Shown here in pieces: positions 35,990 through 43,975 of a stretch of DNA of 64,000 nt; the first letter of the stretch is position 1; the number at the start of each line of letters is the position of its first letter. Source of the stretch: JBBDLF01 sp040879025. GTDB lineage: Bacteria; Pseudomonadota; Gammaproteobacteria; Pseudomonadales; Pseudohongiellaceae. The translations under genes and the position numbers were made by a program. The DNA is taken from the NCBI GenBank assembly GCA_040879025.1, contig JBBDLF010000025.1, positions 30,114-94,113 on the forward strand, written 5' to 3'. The notes beneath the pieces were generated by a model, which saw only the letters and a list, made by a program, of their open reading frames with translations, was not told where the DNA came from and made no database searches.

Positions 35990-37411
35990 ATGTTAAAAAA
36001 ATGCGTCAGTGTCTTCCTGGTTTCCCTGATCGGGCTGCCAATCACGGTTGCCGCCCAGCAACAGGGTCCGCAATGGATCGCCGGTGATCACCACATTCAC
36101 AGCCGTTACAGCGTGGGCTGGGATCGCGATCAGAATCCCCCCACGCCAATTCTGGGCGGCGACGCCAGCTACCCAACGCCCATGAACGCCCTGATGGCCA
36201 AATACCATGGTCTTGGCTGGATGGTCACCACGGACCACGGTGGCCCAAACCACAGTCAGGTCAATCTGGAAAGGGCTTATCCGGAATTGCTGCAATCACG
36301 TCTGGTGGTGCCCGAGGTGATTCAGTTTTACGGCATGGAATTCGACACGCCCGGCGCGGATCATTCCAGCGTGATCATTCCCCACACGCATGATGAAGCC
36401 GAGCGACTGCACAGCATTGAATCGCAATTTTCCAAGCGTGAGCCCTGGCCCGAGAATCCGGACTGGGACACTGAACCCCGCATGCTGGAAGCCCTGCGTT
36501 TCATGCGGGATTTTCCGGAAACCCCCGTCGTGATAGCCCATCATCCTTCCCGCTCGGCACCAGGTGAACGGGATTACGGTTTGGACACCCCACAGGAACT
36601 GCGCAGCTGGAATGATACTGCTCCCAATGTAGCGATAGGCATGGAGGGTGCTCCCGGCCATCAGGCGCGGGCGCTCAATCCGGACGGGTCACTGGATCCA
36701 GACGGGGTCCGTGGTGTTTACGGCAACCACCCGACCATGGGGGGCTTTGATCAGATGACTGCCATTTTGGGCGGGTTCTGGGACTCGATGCTCAGTGAAG
36801 GACGAGACTGGTGGATTACCGCCAATTCGGATTCCCATGTCCACTATACCGAGGGTGGGTCTGACTTCTGGCCGGGCGAATACTCCAAGACCTATGTCTG
36901 GGCGGAGAAAAACCACGATGATATTCTCAATGGTATACGAGGTGGCCGCGTATTCGTCACCACCGGCGATCTGATCAGCGAGCTCTACGTAAGCGCAACA
37001 GTCGCCGGTATCGATGCCAACATTGGCGGCAGCCTGACTGTGCCGACCGGCACCGCGGTGGATATCACCGTTCGCTTTCTGGATCCGGAGTCAGCCAACA
37101 ATCACGGTGACAATCCGGCGGTAGCACGCGTTGACCTGATTGTCGGCGAAATGCACGGGCACGCTCAAGACCCGACGACCGACACCCACGCCCATACCCG
37201 GGTGGCGGCTCGTTTCTCTCCGGCGCAATGGCAGCAGGACGGCGCATACAAGGTGATCCATTACCGCCTTGACCCGCTCAACAGCGACCACTATATCCGT
37301 GTGCGCGGAACCAACACGGATCAACTGGAACCCGAACCCGACCCCCGCGGCGAAGATCCCTGGTCTGACTTGTGGTTCTACTCCAATCCGGTGCGACTGC
37401 TGACTCAGTGA
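35990..37411 (+). CDS. CehA/McbA-family PHP metallohydrolase, exported
   Basis: The 473-residue precursor has a signal peptide ending TVAAQQQ. The PHP-domain metal motifs are DHHIHSRYS near residue 34, TTDHGGPNH near 82, HHPSR near 185 and NSDSHVH near 281. The family includes carbaryl and 1-naphthyl-carbamate hydrolases and many uncharacterised phosphoesterase-like enzymes; the substrate here is unknown. The C-terminal about 130 residues form a beta-rich domain. ATG 35990 is preferred over an upstream in-frame start because the signal peptide begins there. Divergent from the beta-helix gene. Confidence 0.83.
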   Translation: MLKKCVSVFLVSLIGLPITVAAQQQGPQWIAGDHHIHSRYSVGWDRDQNPPTPILGGDASYPTPMNALMAKYHGLGWMVTTDHGGPNHSQVNLERAYPELLQSRLVVPEVIQFYGMEFDTPGADHSSVIIPHTHDEAERLHSIESQFSKREPWPENPDWDTEPRMLEALRFMRDFPETPVVIAHHPSRSAPGERDYGLDTPQELRSWNDTAPNVAIGMEGAPGHQARALNPDGSLDPDGVRGVYGNHPTMGGFDQMTAILGGFWDSMLSEGRDWWITANSDSHVHYTEGGSDFWPGEYSKTYVWAEKNHDDILNGIRGGRVFVTTGDLISELYVSATVAGIDANIGGSLTVPTGTAVDITVRFLDPESANNHGDNPAVARVDLIVGEMHGHAQDPTTDTHAHTRVAARFSPAQWQQDGAYKVIHYRLDPLNSDHYIRVRGTNTDQLEPEPDPRGEDPWSDLWFYSNPVRLLTQ

Positions 37412-37440
37412 TCATCTCGCGGCTATGTCAAGGCTTCCCC

Positions 37441-38712
37441 TTACTCCACAATTGCCTGCGCCACCGCATTCACAAAATCCGTTCTCAGACCATCTACCGG
37501 TGTCTGCACCATCAGCAGCCCCACAAGGTCATTGTGAGGATCCACCCAGTAGTAGGTGCCGAAAGCGCCGCCCCAGCCGAAGCTGCCGGGGCCTTTTCGG
37601 GTGTCGGCCTTGACGGGGTCCAGTACGACATCAACGGTCAGGCCGAAGCCCAGACCCTCAGGGCGGTTGGCATCGGGACCAAACAGGTCATCCACGTGGT
37701 TGGATGCCATCAATTCCACGGTGCGCAAGCCCAGGATGCGCTCGCCGTCGAGTTCGCCGCCGTTGCCCAGCATCTGGGCAAACCGGATGTAATCATCGGC
37801 TGTGGAGTACAGGCCGCCGCCACCGGAGAACAATGTGGTGGTGTTCAGCCAGCCGGGGTTGCCTTCGGTGCGTTCCAGTTGACCTTCGTCGGTGCGCAGA
37901 TAGCGCATCACCAGGCGTGACTGTTTGTCGGGCGGTACGATGAACGCCGTGTCTTCCATGCCCAGGGGCTGGAACAGGCGTTCATCCAGAAAGCGGTCAA
38001 AGCTCATGCCGGAAGCGACTTCCACAATGCGGCCAAGCACTTCGATACCGGCCAGGGCGCTGTAACTCCAGCGGGCGCCGGGCTGAAAATCCAGCGGCAC
38101 TTTGCCCAGGGTGGGAATGTACTGTTCGAGATTCATGGACAAGTCCCGTGGCGCGACGCGGTTGCCTATGCGCGCGCCCACGCCGCCGCTTTCCAGACCG
38201 GAGGTGTGGGTCAGCAGGTCGCGCACGGTGATTTCGCGCTTGGCCGGCACAGTGTAGTGGTCCGGCAGTTCCCCCGGCGCGGGTGTGGCGTTCTCGTCCA
38301 TCGCGATGGCCACCTGGGTATTGGTGAATTCTGGAATGAACCGTGAGACGGGATCCGACAGACGGAGCTTACCCTCTTCCATCAGCATCAGTATGGCCAC
38401 TCCGGCCACCGGCTTTGACATCGAGGCCATGCGGAAGATGGCATCGCGGCGCATGGGTTTCTGTTGTTCCCGGTCCATCCATCCCTGGGTTTCCATATGG
38501 GCAATCTGCCCGTGCCGCGCCACCATGGTGATGGCGCCGGTAATCTGCTGGTCAGCCATGTAACGTTCGATCAGGTCATCAATGCGCTCCAGCCGCTCAC
38601 CGGACAGACCCACGTCAGCCGGGCGGGTTTCGGGCAGGGAATCGGCCAGCAACGGCAGAGGTGACAGGGCCAGGACAAGGGACATCACGAATGAGGGGGC
38701 AATATGTTTCAT
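37441..38712 (-). CDS. Serine hydrolase, class C beta-lactamase family, exported
   Basis: The 423-residue precursor has a signal peptide ending PLLADSLP. The catalytic SxxK is in RMASMSKPVAG near residue 97, the YxN-type motif is YSA in WSYSALAGIEV, and the C-terminal WGGAFGTYYWVDP stands where lactamases have KTG. That pattern is typical of EstB-like esterases and of beta-lactamase-related proteins of unknown substrate rather than AmpC. It is convergent with the PHP hydrolase. A second paralogue lies at 46619. Confidence 0.87.
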   Translation of the reverse strand: MKHIAPSFVMSLVLALSPLPLLADSLPETRPADVGLSGERLERIDDLIERYMADQQITGAITMVARHGQIAHMETQGWMDREQQKPMRRDAIFRMASMSKPVAGVAILMLMEEGKLRLSDPVSRFIPEFTNTQVAIAMDENATPAPGELPDHYTVPAKREITVRDLLTHTSGLESGGVGARIGNRVAPRDLSMNLEQYIPTLGKVPLDFQPGARWSYSALAGIEVLGRIVEVASGMSFDRFLDERLFQPLGMEDTAFIVPPDKQSRLVMRYLRTDEGQLERTEGNPGWLNTTTLFSGGGGLYSTADDYIRFAQMLGNGGELDGERILGLRTVELMASNHVDDLFGPDANRPEGLGFGLTVDVVLDPVKADTRKGPGSFGWGGAFGTYYWVDPHNDLVGLLMVQTPVDGLRTDFVNAVAQAIVE

Positions 38713-38877
38713 GGGGGAGTCTCTCTGGTATTGTGGTATTAAGTGTTGGTGTTAAATGGTGCTGTTGGTCGTCATGCAGCATGGTTGTACAGTAGGATTT
38801 TTGCCGGGGGAAGTCCAGCGTGGCGTTAGCCTCTGAGAAAAAATAGTTCCACAAACAAATAGAAAAACCGGCGGGTT

Positions 38878-38900
38878 GTGATATAAAAACTTCATATCAC
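38878..38900. promoter_or_regulatory. Inverted repeat, possible operator
   Basis: GTGATAT and ATATCAC (7 bp, perfect) are separated by nine bases, upstream of the serine hydrolase gene and next to the palindromic element. The site has operator-like geometry, but no regulator is known. Confidence 0.25.
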
Positions 38901-38922
38901 GAAAAACATACGAGGCGGCCTT

Positions 38923-39108
38923 TCTAGCCCGGACTATTCATGAACCACCTACTGCGGACGCCGATATACCCGAAAAGACAGCGCGTGCTCCCTCCAGGTG
39001 CTCGACGTACTGTCAAGTACGCCTGCGCGCCTTCCGGTCCGCGCCACGCTGTCTTTTCGGGCATCTCGACGCCCTCGCTACGGCGGTTCATGAATAGTCC
39101 GGGCTAGA
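38923..39108. repeat. 186-bp long palindromic (MITE/REP-like) element
   Basis: The ends are 24-bp perfect inverted repeats (TCTAGCCCGGACTATTCATG... at 38923-38946 and its complement at 39085-39108). Inside, CCCGAAAAGACAGCG is again perfectly inverted, and the centre has CGTACT-GTCA-AGTACG. The whole can fold as one long imperfect hairpin with no coding frame, which fits a non-autonomous mobile or REP-type element. No target-site duplication is evident and no second copy is in the window. Confidence 0.8.
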
Positions 39109-39192
39109 GGCAACGTTTGAGTTGGAGTGAGCCGATATCATCGGCATCGTTCGTCGGCATTGGGGCACCAGTTGCATAAGGTTTCAGGACTG

Positions 39193-39663
39193 ATGGATAA
39201 GAGAGTTGATAGAGCATCAAGATTGATTCATGCGCCGCCCTCTAGAATCTACGAGGCGTTTGCTACTCCCGGCGCAATGGAGAAGTGGCTTCCCCCGGAA
39301 GGAATGACCGGTTTAATGCTTGCGTTTGATTTTCGGGAAGGGGGCGCCTATCGAATGCGTCTCTCCTATAACGATCAGGACCACGTGACAGGGAAAACAT
39401 CCGACCACTCTGACGAAGTCGAAGCAGGGTTCATTGGATTAATTCCAGATCAGTGCATTGTTCAGTCCGTTACGTTTAATTCTGAAAGTGCTGAATTCGC
39501 GGGCGAGATGCGTATAACCTGGGTCTTTGACGAAGTGGACCAAGGTGCCAACGTAACCGTCCTCTGCGAAGACGTGCCGGAGGGCATACGAGCGGAGGAC
39601 CATGAGGCGGGTTTGACGTCTACACTTCGCAACCTGGCCGCCTTCACTGAAGATATCAAGTGA
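39193..39663 (+). CDS. AHSA1/SRPBCC-family protein
   Basis: This 156-residue START-fold protein has the family entry RLIHAPPSRIYEAFATPGAMEKWL, a central strand FREGGAYRMRLSY and a C-terminal helix GLTSTLRNLAAF. Members bind hydrophobic ligands or act as Hsp90-activator-like proteins; the specific role is unknown. ATG 39193 starts the conserved fold; an upstream in-frame ATG (39127) would add unrelated residues and start just beyond the palindromic element. Confidence 0.8.
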   Translation: MDKRVDRASRLIHAPPSRIYEAFATPGAMEKWLPPEGMTGLMLAFDFREGGAYRMRLSYNDQDHVTGKTSDHSDEVEAGFIGLIPDQCIVQSVTFNSESAEFAGEMRITWVFDEVDQGANVTVLCEDVPEGIRAEDHEAGLTSTLRNLAAFTEDIK

Positions 39664-39731
39664 AGCAAAGTGTCAAACATCGCTTGGGTGTTTTGTAATG
39701 GACTGGTAAATGAAAGTTTTTGGAGCAGGCT

Positions 39732-39836
39732 ATGAATGCATACACCTCTCTTGTTATTTGGCAGATGGCTGTTGTACTTCTCGGTCCTTTCGCCGTTCCT
39801 TTGGTCTTTATCGCAAAACCGGGGGATAGACAATGA
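39732..39836 (+). CDS. 34-residue predicted membrane microprotein
   Basis: The short frame has a GGAG ribosome site (39722-39725) six bases before its ATG. It encodes one hydrophobic segment (LVIWQMAVVLLGPFAVPLVF) and then KPGDRQ. Its TGA overlaps the ATG of the DUF2200 gene as ATGA, so translational coupling is expected. The peptide matches no family I recognise. Spacing, ribosome site and transmembrane composition support it as a real gene. Confidence 0.5.
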   Translation: MNAYTSLVIWQMAVVLLGPFAVPLVFIAKPGDRQ

Positions 39837-40186
39837 CGCCCGCGCATAATATTTTCACGACCGCGTTTGCAAAGGTTTATCCGCTGTATGTTCGAAAGGC
39901 GGAACGCAAGAATCGTACGCAAGAAGAAGTTGACCAAATCATTTACTGGTTGACGGGCTATGATCAAGCGGGATTACGGCAGCAAATTGAGCTGGAACAC
40001 GATTTTGAAACATTTTTTGCTCAAGCACCGTCCATTCATCCGAATTGTTCGCTTATCAAGGGCGTAGTGTGTGGTGTGCGCGTAGAAGAAATCGAACATC
40101 CGCTGATGCAAAAAATACGCTATCTGGACAAGCTGATCGATGAGCTCGCAAAAGGAAAAGCGATGGCGAAGATCCTGCGGGAATAA
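39833..40186 (+). CDS. DUF2200 family protein
   Basis: This 117-residue cytoplasmic protein shows the family pattern FTTAFAKVYPLYVRKAERKNRTQEEVD (given in part), WLTGYDQAGL and the central FFAQAPSIHPNCSLIKGVVCGVRVE. The family is widespread and uncharacterised. The C-terminal half (MQKIRYLDKLIDELAKGK) is helical. Its start overlaps the stop of the 34-residue membrane peptide. Confidence 0.85.
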   Translation: MTPAHNIFTTAFAKVYPLYVRKAERKNRTQEEVDQIIYWLTGYDQAGLRQQIELEHDFETFFAQAPSIHPNCSLIKGVVCGVRVEEIEHPLMQKIRYLDKLIDELAKGKAMAKILRE

Positions 40187-40265
40187 GTCGATTGCAATAG
40201 AGCCAATAGGTTAAAAAGGCCGATGGCCATTTTTATGAACTGTTATGCATCTGCAGGAGAAAGTC

Positions 40266-40688
40266 ATGGAGTCCAAAACCGGGAAGCGTGGTACTTGCCT
40301 TTGCGGTGCGGTGCGAGTCGTCGCTAAAACAAAGAGTCGTGGTATTGGCGCGTGTCACTGCACGATGTGCCGAAAATGGGGTGGCGGTCCGCTTTTCGCG
40401 GCCGAGTGTGAAAGCGAAGTGGATTTTGAAGGCGCCGAGCATATATCCACCTTCAGCTCTTCAGAGTGGGCTGAGCGCGGCTTCTGCCGGCAATGTGGCA
40501 CTCATCTGTTTTACCGGCTAAAACGGGAAGGGCACTACGTAATCCCTGTTGGACTTTTTGACGACTGTGACCAGTGGAAACTCACTGAACAAATATTTAT
40601 CGACCAAAAACCTTCGTTCTACTCATTTGCACAAGAGACGAAGGATCTCACCGGTGAAGAAGTTTTTGCCCAGTATTCTGGAAAATAA
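40266..40688 (+). CDS. GFA-family zinc-binding protein
   Basis: The 140-residue protein of the glutathione-dependent formaldehyde-activating fold has zinc ligands in CLCGAVR, CHCTMC and CRQCGTHLFYR. Despite the family name, members mostly have unknown substrates. ATG 40266 is preferred over an in-frame ATG at 40245 because AGGAGA lies eight bases before it. It sits among small accessory genes of mixed origin. Confidence 0.85.
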   Translation: MESKTGKRGTCLCGAVRVVAKTKSRGIGACHCTMCRKWGGGPLFAAECESEVDFEGAEHISTFSSSEWAERGFCRQCGTHLFYRLKREGHYVIPVGLFDDCDQWKLTEQIFIDQKPSFYSFAQETKDLTGEEVFAQYSGK

Positions 40689-41106
40689 GCACGAAGAGGT
40701 GTACCTGCATGCCTATGACTCGGTCGGCCGTCAAGGCGGGCCTGGCCCAGGTACTTTGATTTTTACAATCACCGGCGCCGGCATTCCCGGCTGGATCGAA
40801 TGATGTCGGCACAGAAATATAACCACTTGCTGCCACTACCCATGGCAGCTTGACCAAGGGGCGTTAAATGACGAATCTACTATAGTAGATAAGAACGCAG
40901 CCCTCTGTAGGAATTGTGCTTTAAAGATGATAACCGCATGCTTGGGTGACAAGAAATCAATTGAGTTGGTACTTGAGTTTAATGAACCTGTAGAAGCATG
41001 CGGTTTGTCAGATACTCTGGGTATGTTTGATCTCATAAAGAAAGCCTGGTAACGGTGTGGAACTTAAGCTGAGCCAGAGCTAATGTCTGTGGCAAGAGGA
41101 CAGCCG
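40689..41106 (+). other. Gene-poor stretch with an open frame lacking a start
   Basis: From 40804 to a TAA at 41050-41052 one frame stays open for 82 codons. It has protein-like composition (TTCCHYPWQLDQGAL, NAALCRNCALK, KKSIELVLEFNEPVEA, SDTLGMFDLIKKAW) but no usual start until an internal ATG at 40927. The Cys spacing could be a zinc knuckle. It looks like the 3' remnant of a gene, and base composition is more A/T-rich than around it. I see nothing else here. Confidence 0.3.
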
Positions 41107-41768
41107 ATGGAAGCCCTGGTACAGAATGGTTACGGGTCAGTTGACGTGATGGAATACGCCGAAGTGGAAAAACCCGCTCCGGCGAACAATGAAGTGTTGG
41201 TGAAGGTGGTCACAACCGCCGTGAACGACTGGGAAGTGGGCATGCTCAAGGTGCCGGAGGCGGCGTAGGAACACTCGCGGTACAGATGCTCAAGAAGTAC
41301 AAGGTTGAAGTCACCGCTGTCGACCGTGCCGGGAAACTGGAACAACTGCGCTCACTGGGTTATGACCATGTGATTGAGTATCCCGAAGTGGATTTCACGC
41401 GAACCGGCAAGCAGTATGACTTTATTCTGGATGCGAGAACGAGCAAATCGGTGTTCGACTATCTGCGTGCGCTGAAACCGGGCGGCATTTATGCAACCGT
41501 CGGCGGTGACAGAATCTTCAGGTTTATGTTCACGGCACCGTTCATCAACCCGTTCGTCAAAAAGCGTTTGAAACTGGTTAGTCTGAGAGCCAACAAAAAT
41601 CTGACGTACATCAACGAGCTTATTGAGTCAGGAGAAATCAGGCCGGTGATAGATCGCGTCTTTGAGTTTACCGAAATCCATGAGGCCCTGAGCCGTTTTC
41701 TTCGCGCCGAGCATTTCGGCAAGGTTGTGATCCGGATGGAATCCCCATGGCCAGCCTCGGTTGAATGA
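41107..41768 (+). pseudogene. Zinc-less quinone reductase/alcohol dehydrogenase with internal deletion
   Basis: The first part (MEALVQNGYGSVDVMEYAEV..., to DWEVGMLK) is the start of a GroES-like MDR domain. The sequence then jumps, out of frame, to GAGGGVGTLAVQMLKKYKVEV, the cofactor-binding Rossmann core, and continues intact to the usual MDR end (FGKVVIRM). About 110 codons normally lying between these blocks are missing, and the first frame stops at 41266-41268. Catalysis is not expected. The junction is at about 41248-41252. Confidence 0.82.
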
Positions 41769-41832
41769 AAGAATGTGATTGCGGTGGACCGGCAGGTAGG
41801 CCAAATGACATATGTGTCACCAAATCGACATA

Positions 41833-41866
41833 TTGTCATGTTTTTGTCACATTTATGAAATATAGT
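41833..41866 (+). promoter_or_regulatory. Pho box and -10 of the OprO/P porin gene
   Basis: TTGTCAT-GTTT-TTGTCAC (41833-41850) is a 7-4-7 direct repeat matching the PhoB box (CTGTCAT-N4-CTGTCAT). TATAGT (41861-41866) follows ten bases later, where the -10 stands when PhoB replaces -35 contacts. The leader would be about 130 nt and holds a purine-rich stretch (41938-41995). Confidence 0.75.
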
Positions 41867-42001
41867 GCAGCGATTGCATTCACGTTGTCCTGTGGCGATA
41901 CCGCTGCGGAGACGGTTCAGGCGGAAAAAGCTTAGAGGGCGGGAAAAATGGAGGGAGAAAGAAAGTGGAGGAAGGAGAAAGGAGAAAGTGGAGAAAATTC
42001 A

Positions 42002-43099
42002 ATGAGTAACCTCACCCCAAAGATCGCATTAAGTCTTGCATTGCTGACAGCCACCGCCACGGCAGCCGAAAATACCCCAAGCATTCAATTCTCCGGTCGC
42101 ATCCAGGCCGACAGCACCGAGTATGACGATGGCAGTTATCCCTATGCCGATGGCAGTGAGGTAAGGCGCCTGCGAGCCGGTGTGGCCGGCAAGCTGATAA
42201 CAGACTGGGAATACAAGGTGGAGTATGAATTCGCACCAGATGACCCCGAAGTCAAAGATATCTATGTGCGCTATACCGGTATTGAGAACACCCGGGTCAC
42301 GGTGGGGAATTTCAAGGTTTTCGCCAGCCTTGAGGAGTTGACCAGTTCCAACAATATGACCTTTACCGAACGGGGTTTGCCCAATGCCCTGGTCTCGACC
42401 CGCCGTACCGCCGTCGCCTACCAGACCTGGAGCGATCGCTACAGTTTCGCCGCCGCGGCCTATGGCCACGAGGCTAACAATTCAGACCGGGGCACCGGCA
42501 TGTCGGCGCGCTTCGCCTATCGCCCGGCGCTGGCCGGTGACGCGCTGCTGCATCTGGGTGTCAATGCCGCCCTGGAACAACCCGATGACGACACGGTGCG
42601 CCTGCGCACGCGACCTGAGCTGCATCAGGACAGCCACCGCATTATCGACACCGGCTCCTTGATCAATGTGGATGACACCACCAGGCTGGGCCTGGAAGCG
42701 GCCTATGTGAACGGCCGTTTTTCCGCGCAGGGCGAATATCTGCACAAGCGTCTCGGGCGCAGCAATACCTCGGACCTGAGCTTCGGCGGTTACTACGCCT
42801 ATGTGAGCTATTTCCTCACTGACGACACACGGTCCTACAGTAATTCTGATGCCATTTTCGGCACCATCTCACCGTCTTCCGATGCGGGCGCCTGGGAAAT
42901 CGCCGCGCGGGTGAGCAAGCTCGACCTGAATGATGGCGGGCTTAACGGTGGCGAAGCGGATGCCATTACCGTGGCCGTCAACTACTACATGACCCGCGAC
43001 CTGCGGTTCCAGGTCAACTATGTGATGACAGACGCGGATCGAGCTGCGATCAACGACGACCCGAATGGCTTGCACGTACGCGTTCGTTTTACCTGGTAA
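42002..43099 (+). CDS. Phosphate-selective porin OprO/OprP family
   Basis: The 365-residue precursor has a signal peptide ending TATAAEN. A barrel follows with typical entry strands (IQFSGRIQADSTEYDD, RRLRAGVAGKLITDWEYKVEYEF), the DIYVRYTG segment and a C-terminal aromatic strand ending RVRFTW. OprP/OprO form trimeric anion channels for phosphate and polyphosphate. ATG 42002 is chosen over an upstream in-frame ATG inside the purine-rich leader. The Pho box supports induction by phosphate starvation. Confidence 0.85.
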   Translation: MSNLTPKIALSLALLTATATAAENTPSIQFSGRIQADSTEYDDGSYPYADGSEVRRLRAGVAGKLITDWEYKVEYEFAPDDPEVKDIYVRYTGIENTRVTVGNFKVFASLEELTSSNNMTFTERGLPNALVSTRRTAVAYQTWSDRYSFAAAAYGHEANNSDRGTGMSARFAYRPALAGDALLHLGVNAALEQPDDDTVRLRTRPELHQDSHRIIDTGSLINVDDTTRLGLEAAYVNGRFSAQGEYLHKRLGRSNTSDLSFGGYYAYVSYFLTDDTRSYSNSDAIFGTISPSSDAGAWEIAARVSKLDLNDGGLNGGEADAITVAVNYYMTRDLRFQVNYVMTDADRAAINDDPNGLHVRVRFTW

Positions 43100-43210
43100 C
43101 GGCTGACGAGACAAGCGCCCCAATCATGGGTCATCCCGATGTAACCCTTTTCCCGGCACCCGCGTCTTACCCCTGACGGCAACACAGAATGCAGCCCCGG
43201 GGGAGCCACA

Positions 43211-43972
43211 ATGATCGCGCTGAAAAAGCTGAGCAAGTCGTATCGTACAGCCTACATGGAAACCATGGCGCTGAAGAATATCGACGCGCACATTGGCAAG
43301 GGCGAATTCGTCGCTGTCATGGGTCCCTCCGGCTGCGGCAAGTCCACCTTGCTGAATGTGGTGGGCATGATCGATGAGCCGAGCGGCGGAGAGTATTATT
43401 TCGACGGGGAGGAAGTGGGGCACCGCTCGGAAAATGATCTGGTCGATCTGCGCAAGCGCAATATCGGTTTTATTTTTCAAAACTTCAATCTTATCGACGA
43501 CCTTTCGGTGCGGGAAAACGTTGATCTGCCACTGCTGTATCTTGGCCTGCCCAGAGCGGAACGCCGGCGCCGAGTGGAAAAGGCGCTTGCCCTGGTGGGT
43601 CTGGAAAGCCGCGCCCGCCACAGGCCGCAGGAATTGTCGGGCGGACAGCAACAGCGTGTTGCCGTGGCGCGCTCCGTGGTGGGCGACCCCAAGCTGATTC
43701 TGGCGGACGAGCCGACGGGAAACCTGGACACCAAAAACGGTGACGAGGTGATGAACATGCTGGCGATGCTGAAGGAAAGCGGCGTGACCATTTTGATGGT
43801 GACGCACTCACCGGAGCATGGGAGCCGCGCCGACCGTATCATTGAAATGCTGGATGGCGAGATAGTCGGTGGCGAGACAGTCGGTGGCGAGACAGTCGGC
43901 GGCGAGGGCAATGCGCGTCCAGCCGCAGTCGTTCAGGAATTCCCGGCAGCGCAGCCGGCCGACCGGGGGTAG
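43211..43972 (+). CDS. LolD/MacB-type ABC transporter ATPase
   Basis: The 253-residue ATPase has Walker A GPSGCGKST near residue 38, the Q-loop FIFQNFNL, signature LSGGQQQRVAVAR, Walker B LILADEPTGNLD and the H-loop VTHSPEHG. These place it with MacB/LolD-like exporters working on lipids, lipoproteins or peptides. The C-terminus carries a non-family tail with GGETV repeats encoded by a 15-bp tandem duplication (43856-43906). The partner permease starts three bases after the stop. Confidence 0.93.
   Translation: MIALKKLSKSYRTAYMETMALKNIDAHIGKGEFVAVMGPSGCGKSTLLNVVGMIDEPSGGEYYFDGEEVGHRSENDLVDLRKRNIGFIFQNFNLIDDLSVRENVDLPLLYLGLPRAERRRRVEKALALVGLESRARHRPQELSGGQQQRVAVARSVVGDPKLILADEPTGNLDTKNGDEVMNMLAMLKESGVTILMVTHSPEHGSRADRIIEMLDGEIVGGETVGGETVGGEGNARPAAVVQEFPAAQPADRG
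43856..43906 (+). repeat. 15-bp in-frame tandem repeat in the ATPase C-terminus
   Basis: The unit GGTGGCGAGACAGTC occurs twice exactly (43868-43882, 43883-43897), with degenerate copies on both sides, encoding a GGETV-type repeat. The length is a multiple of three, so copy-number change would not break the frame. Confidence 0.8.
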
Positions 43973-43975
43973 CCT

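Noticed and set aside
37441..38712. AmpC-type antibiotic-resistance beta-lactamase
   Set aside because: SxxK and YSA are present, but the KTG motif is replaced by WGGAF, typical of esterase-like relatives.
43100..43210. Possible sigma-54 promoter before the ABC ATPase gene
   Set aside because: The best candidates (CGGCACCCGCGTCTTAC and GGCAACACAGAATGC) lack the GG-N10-GC spacing.
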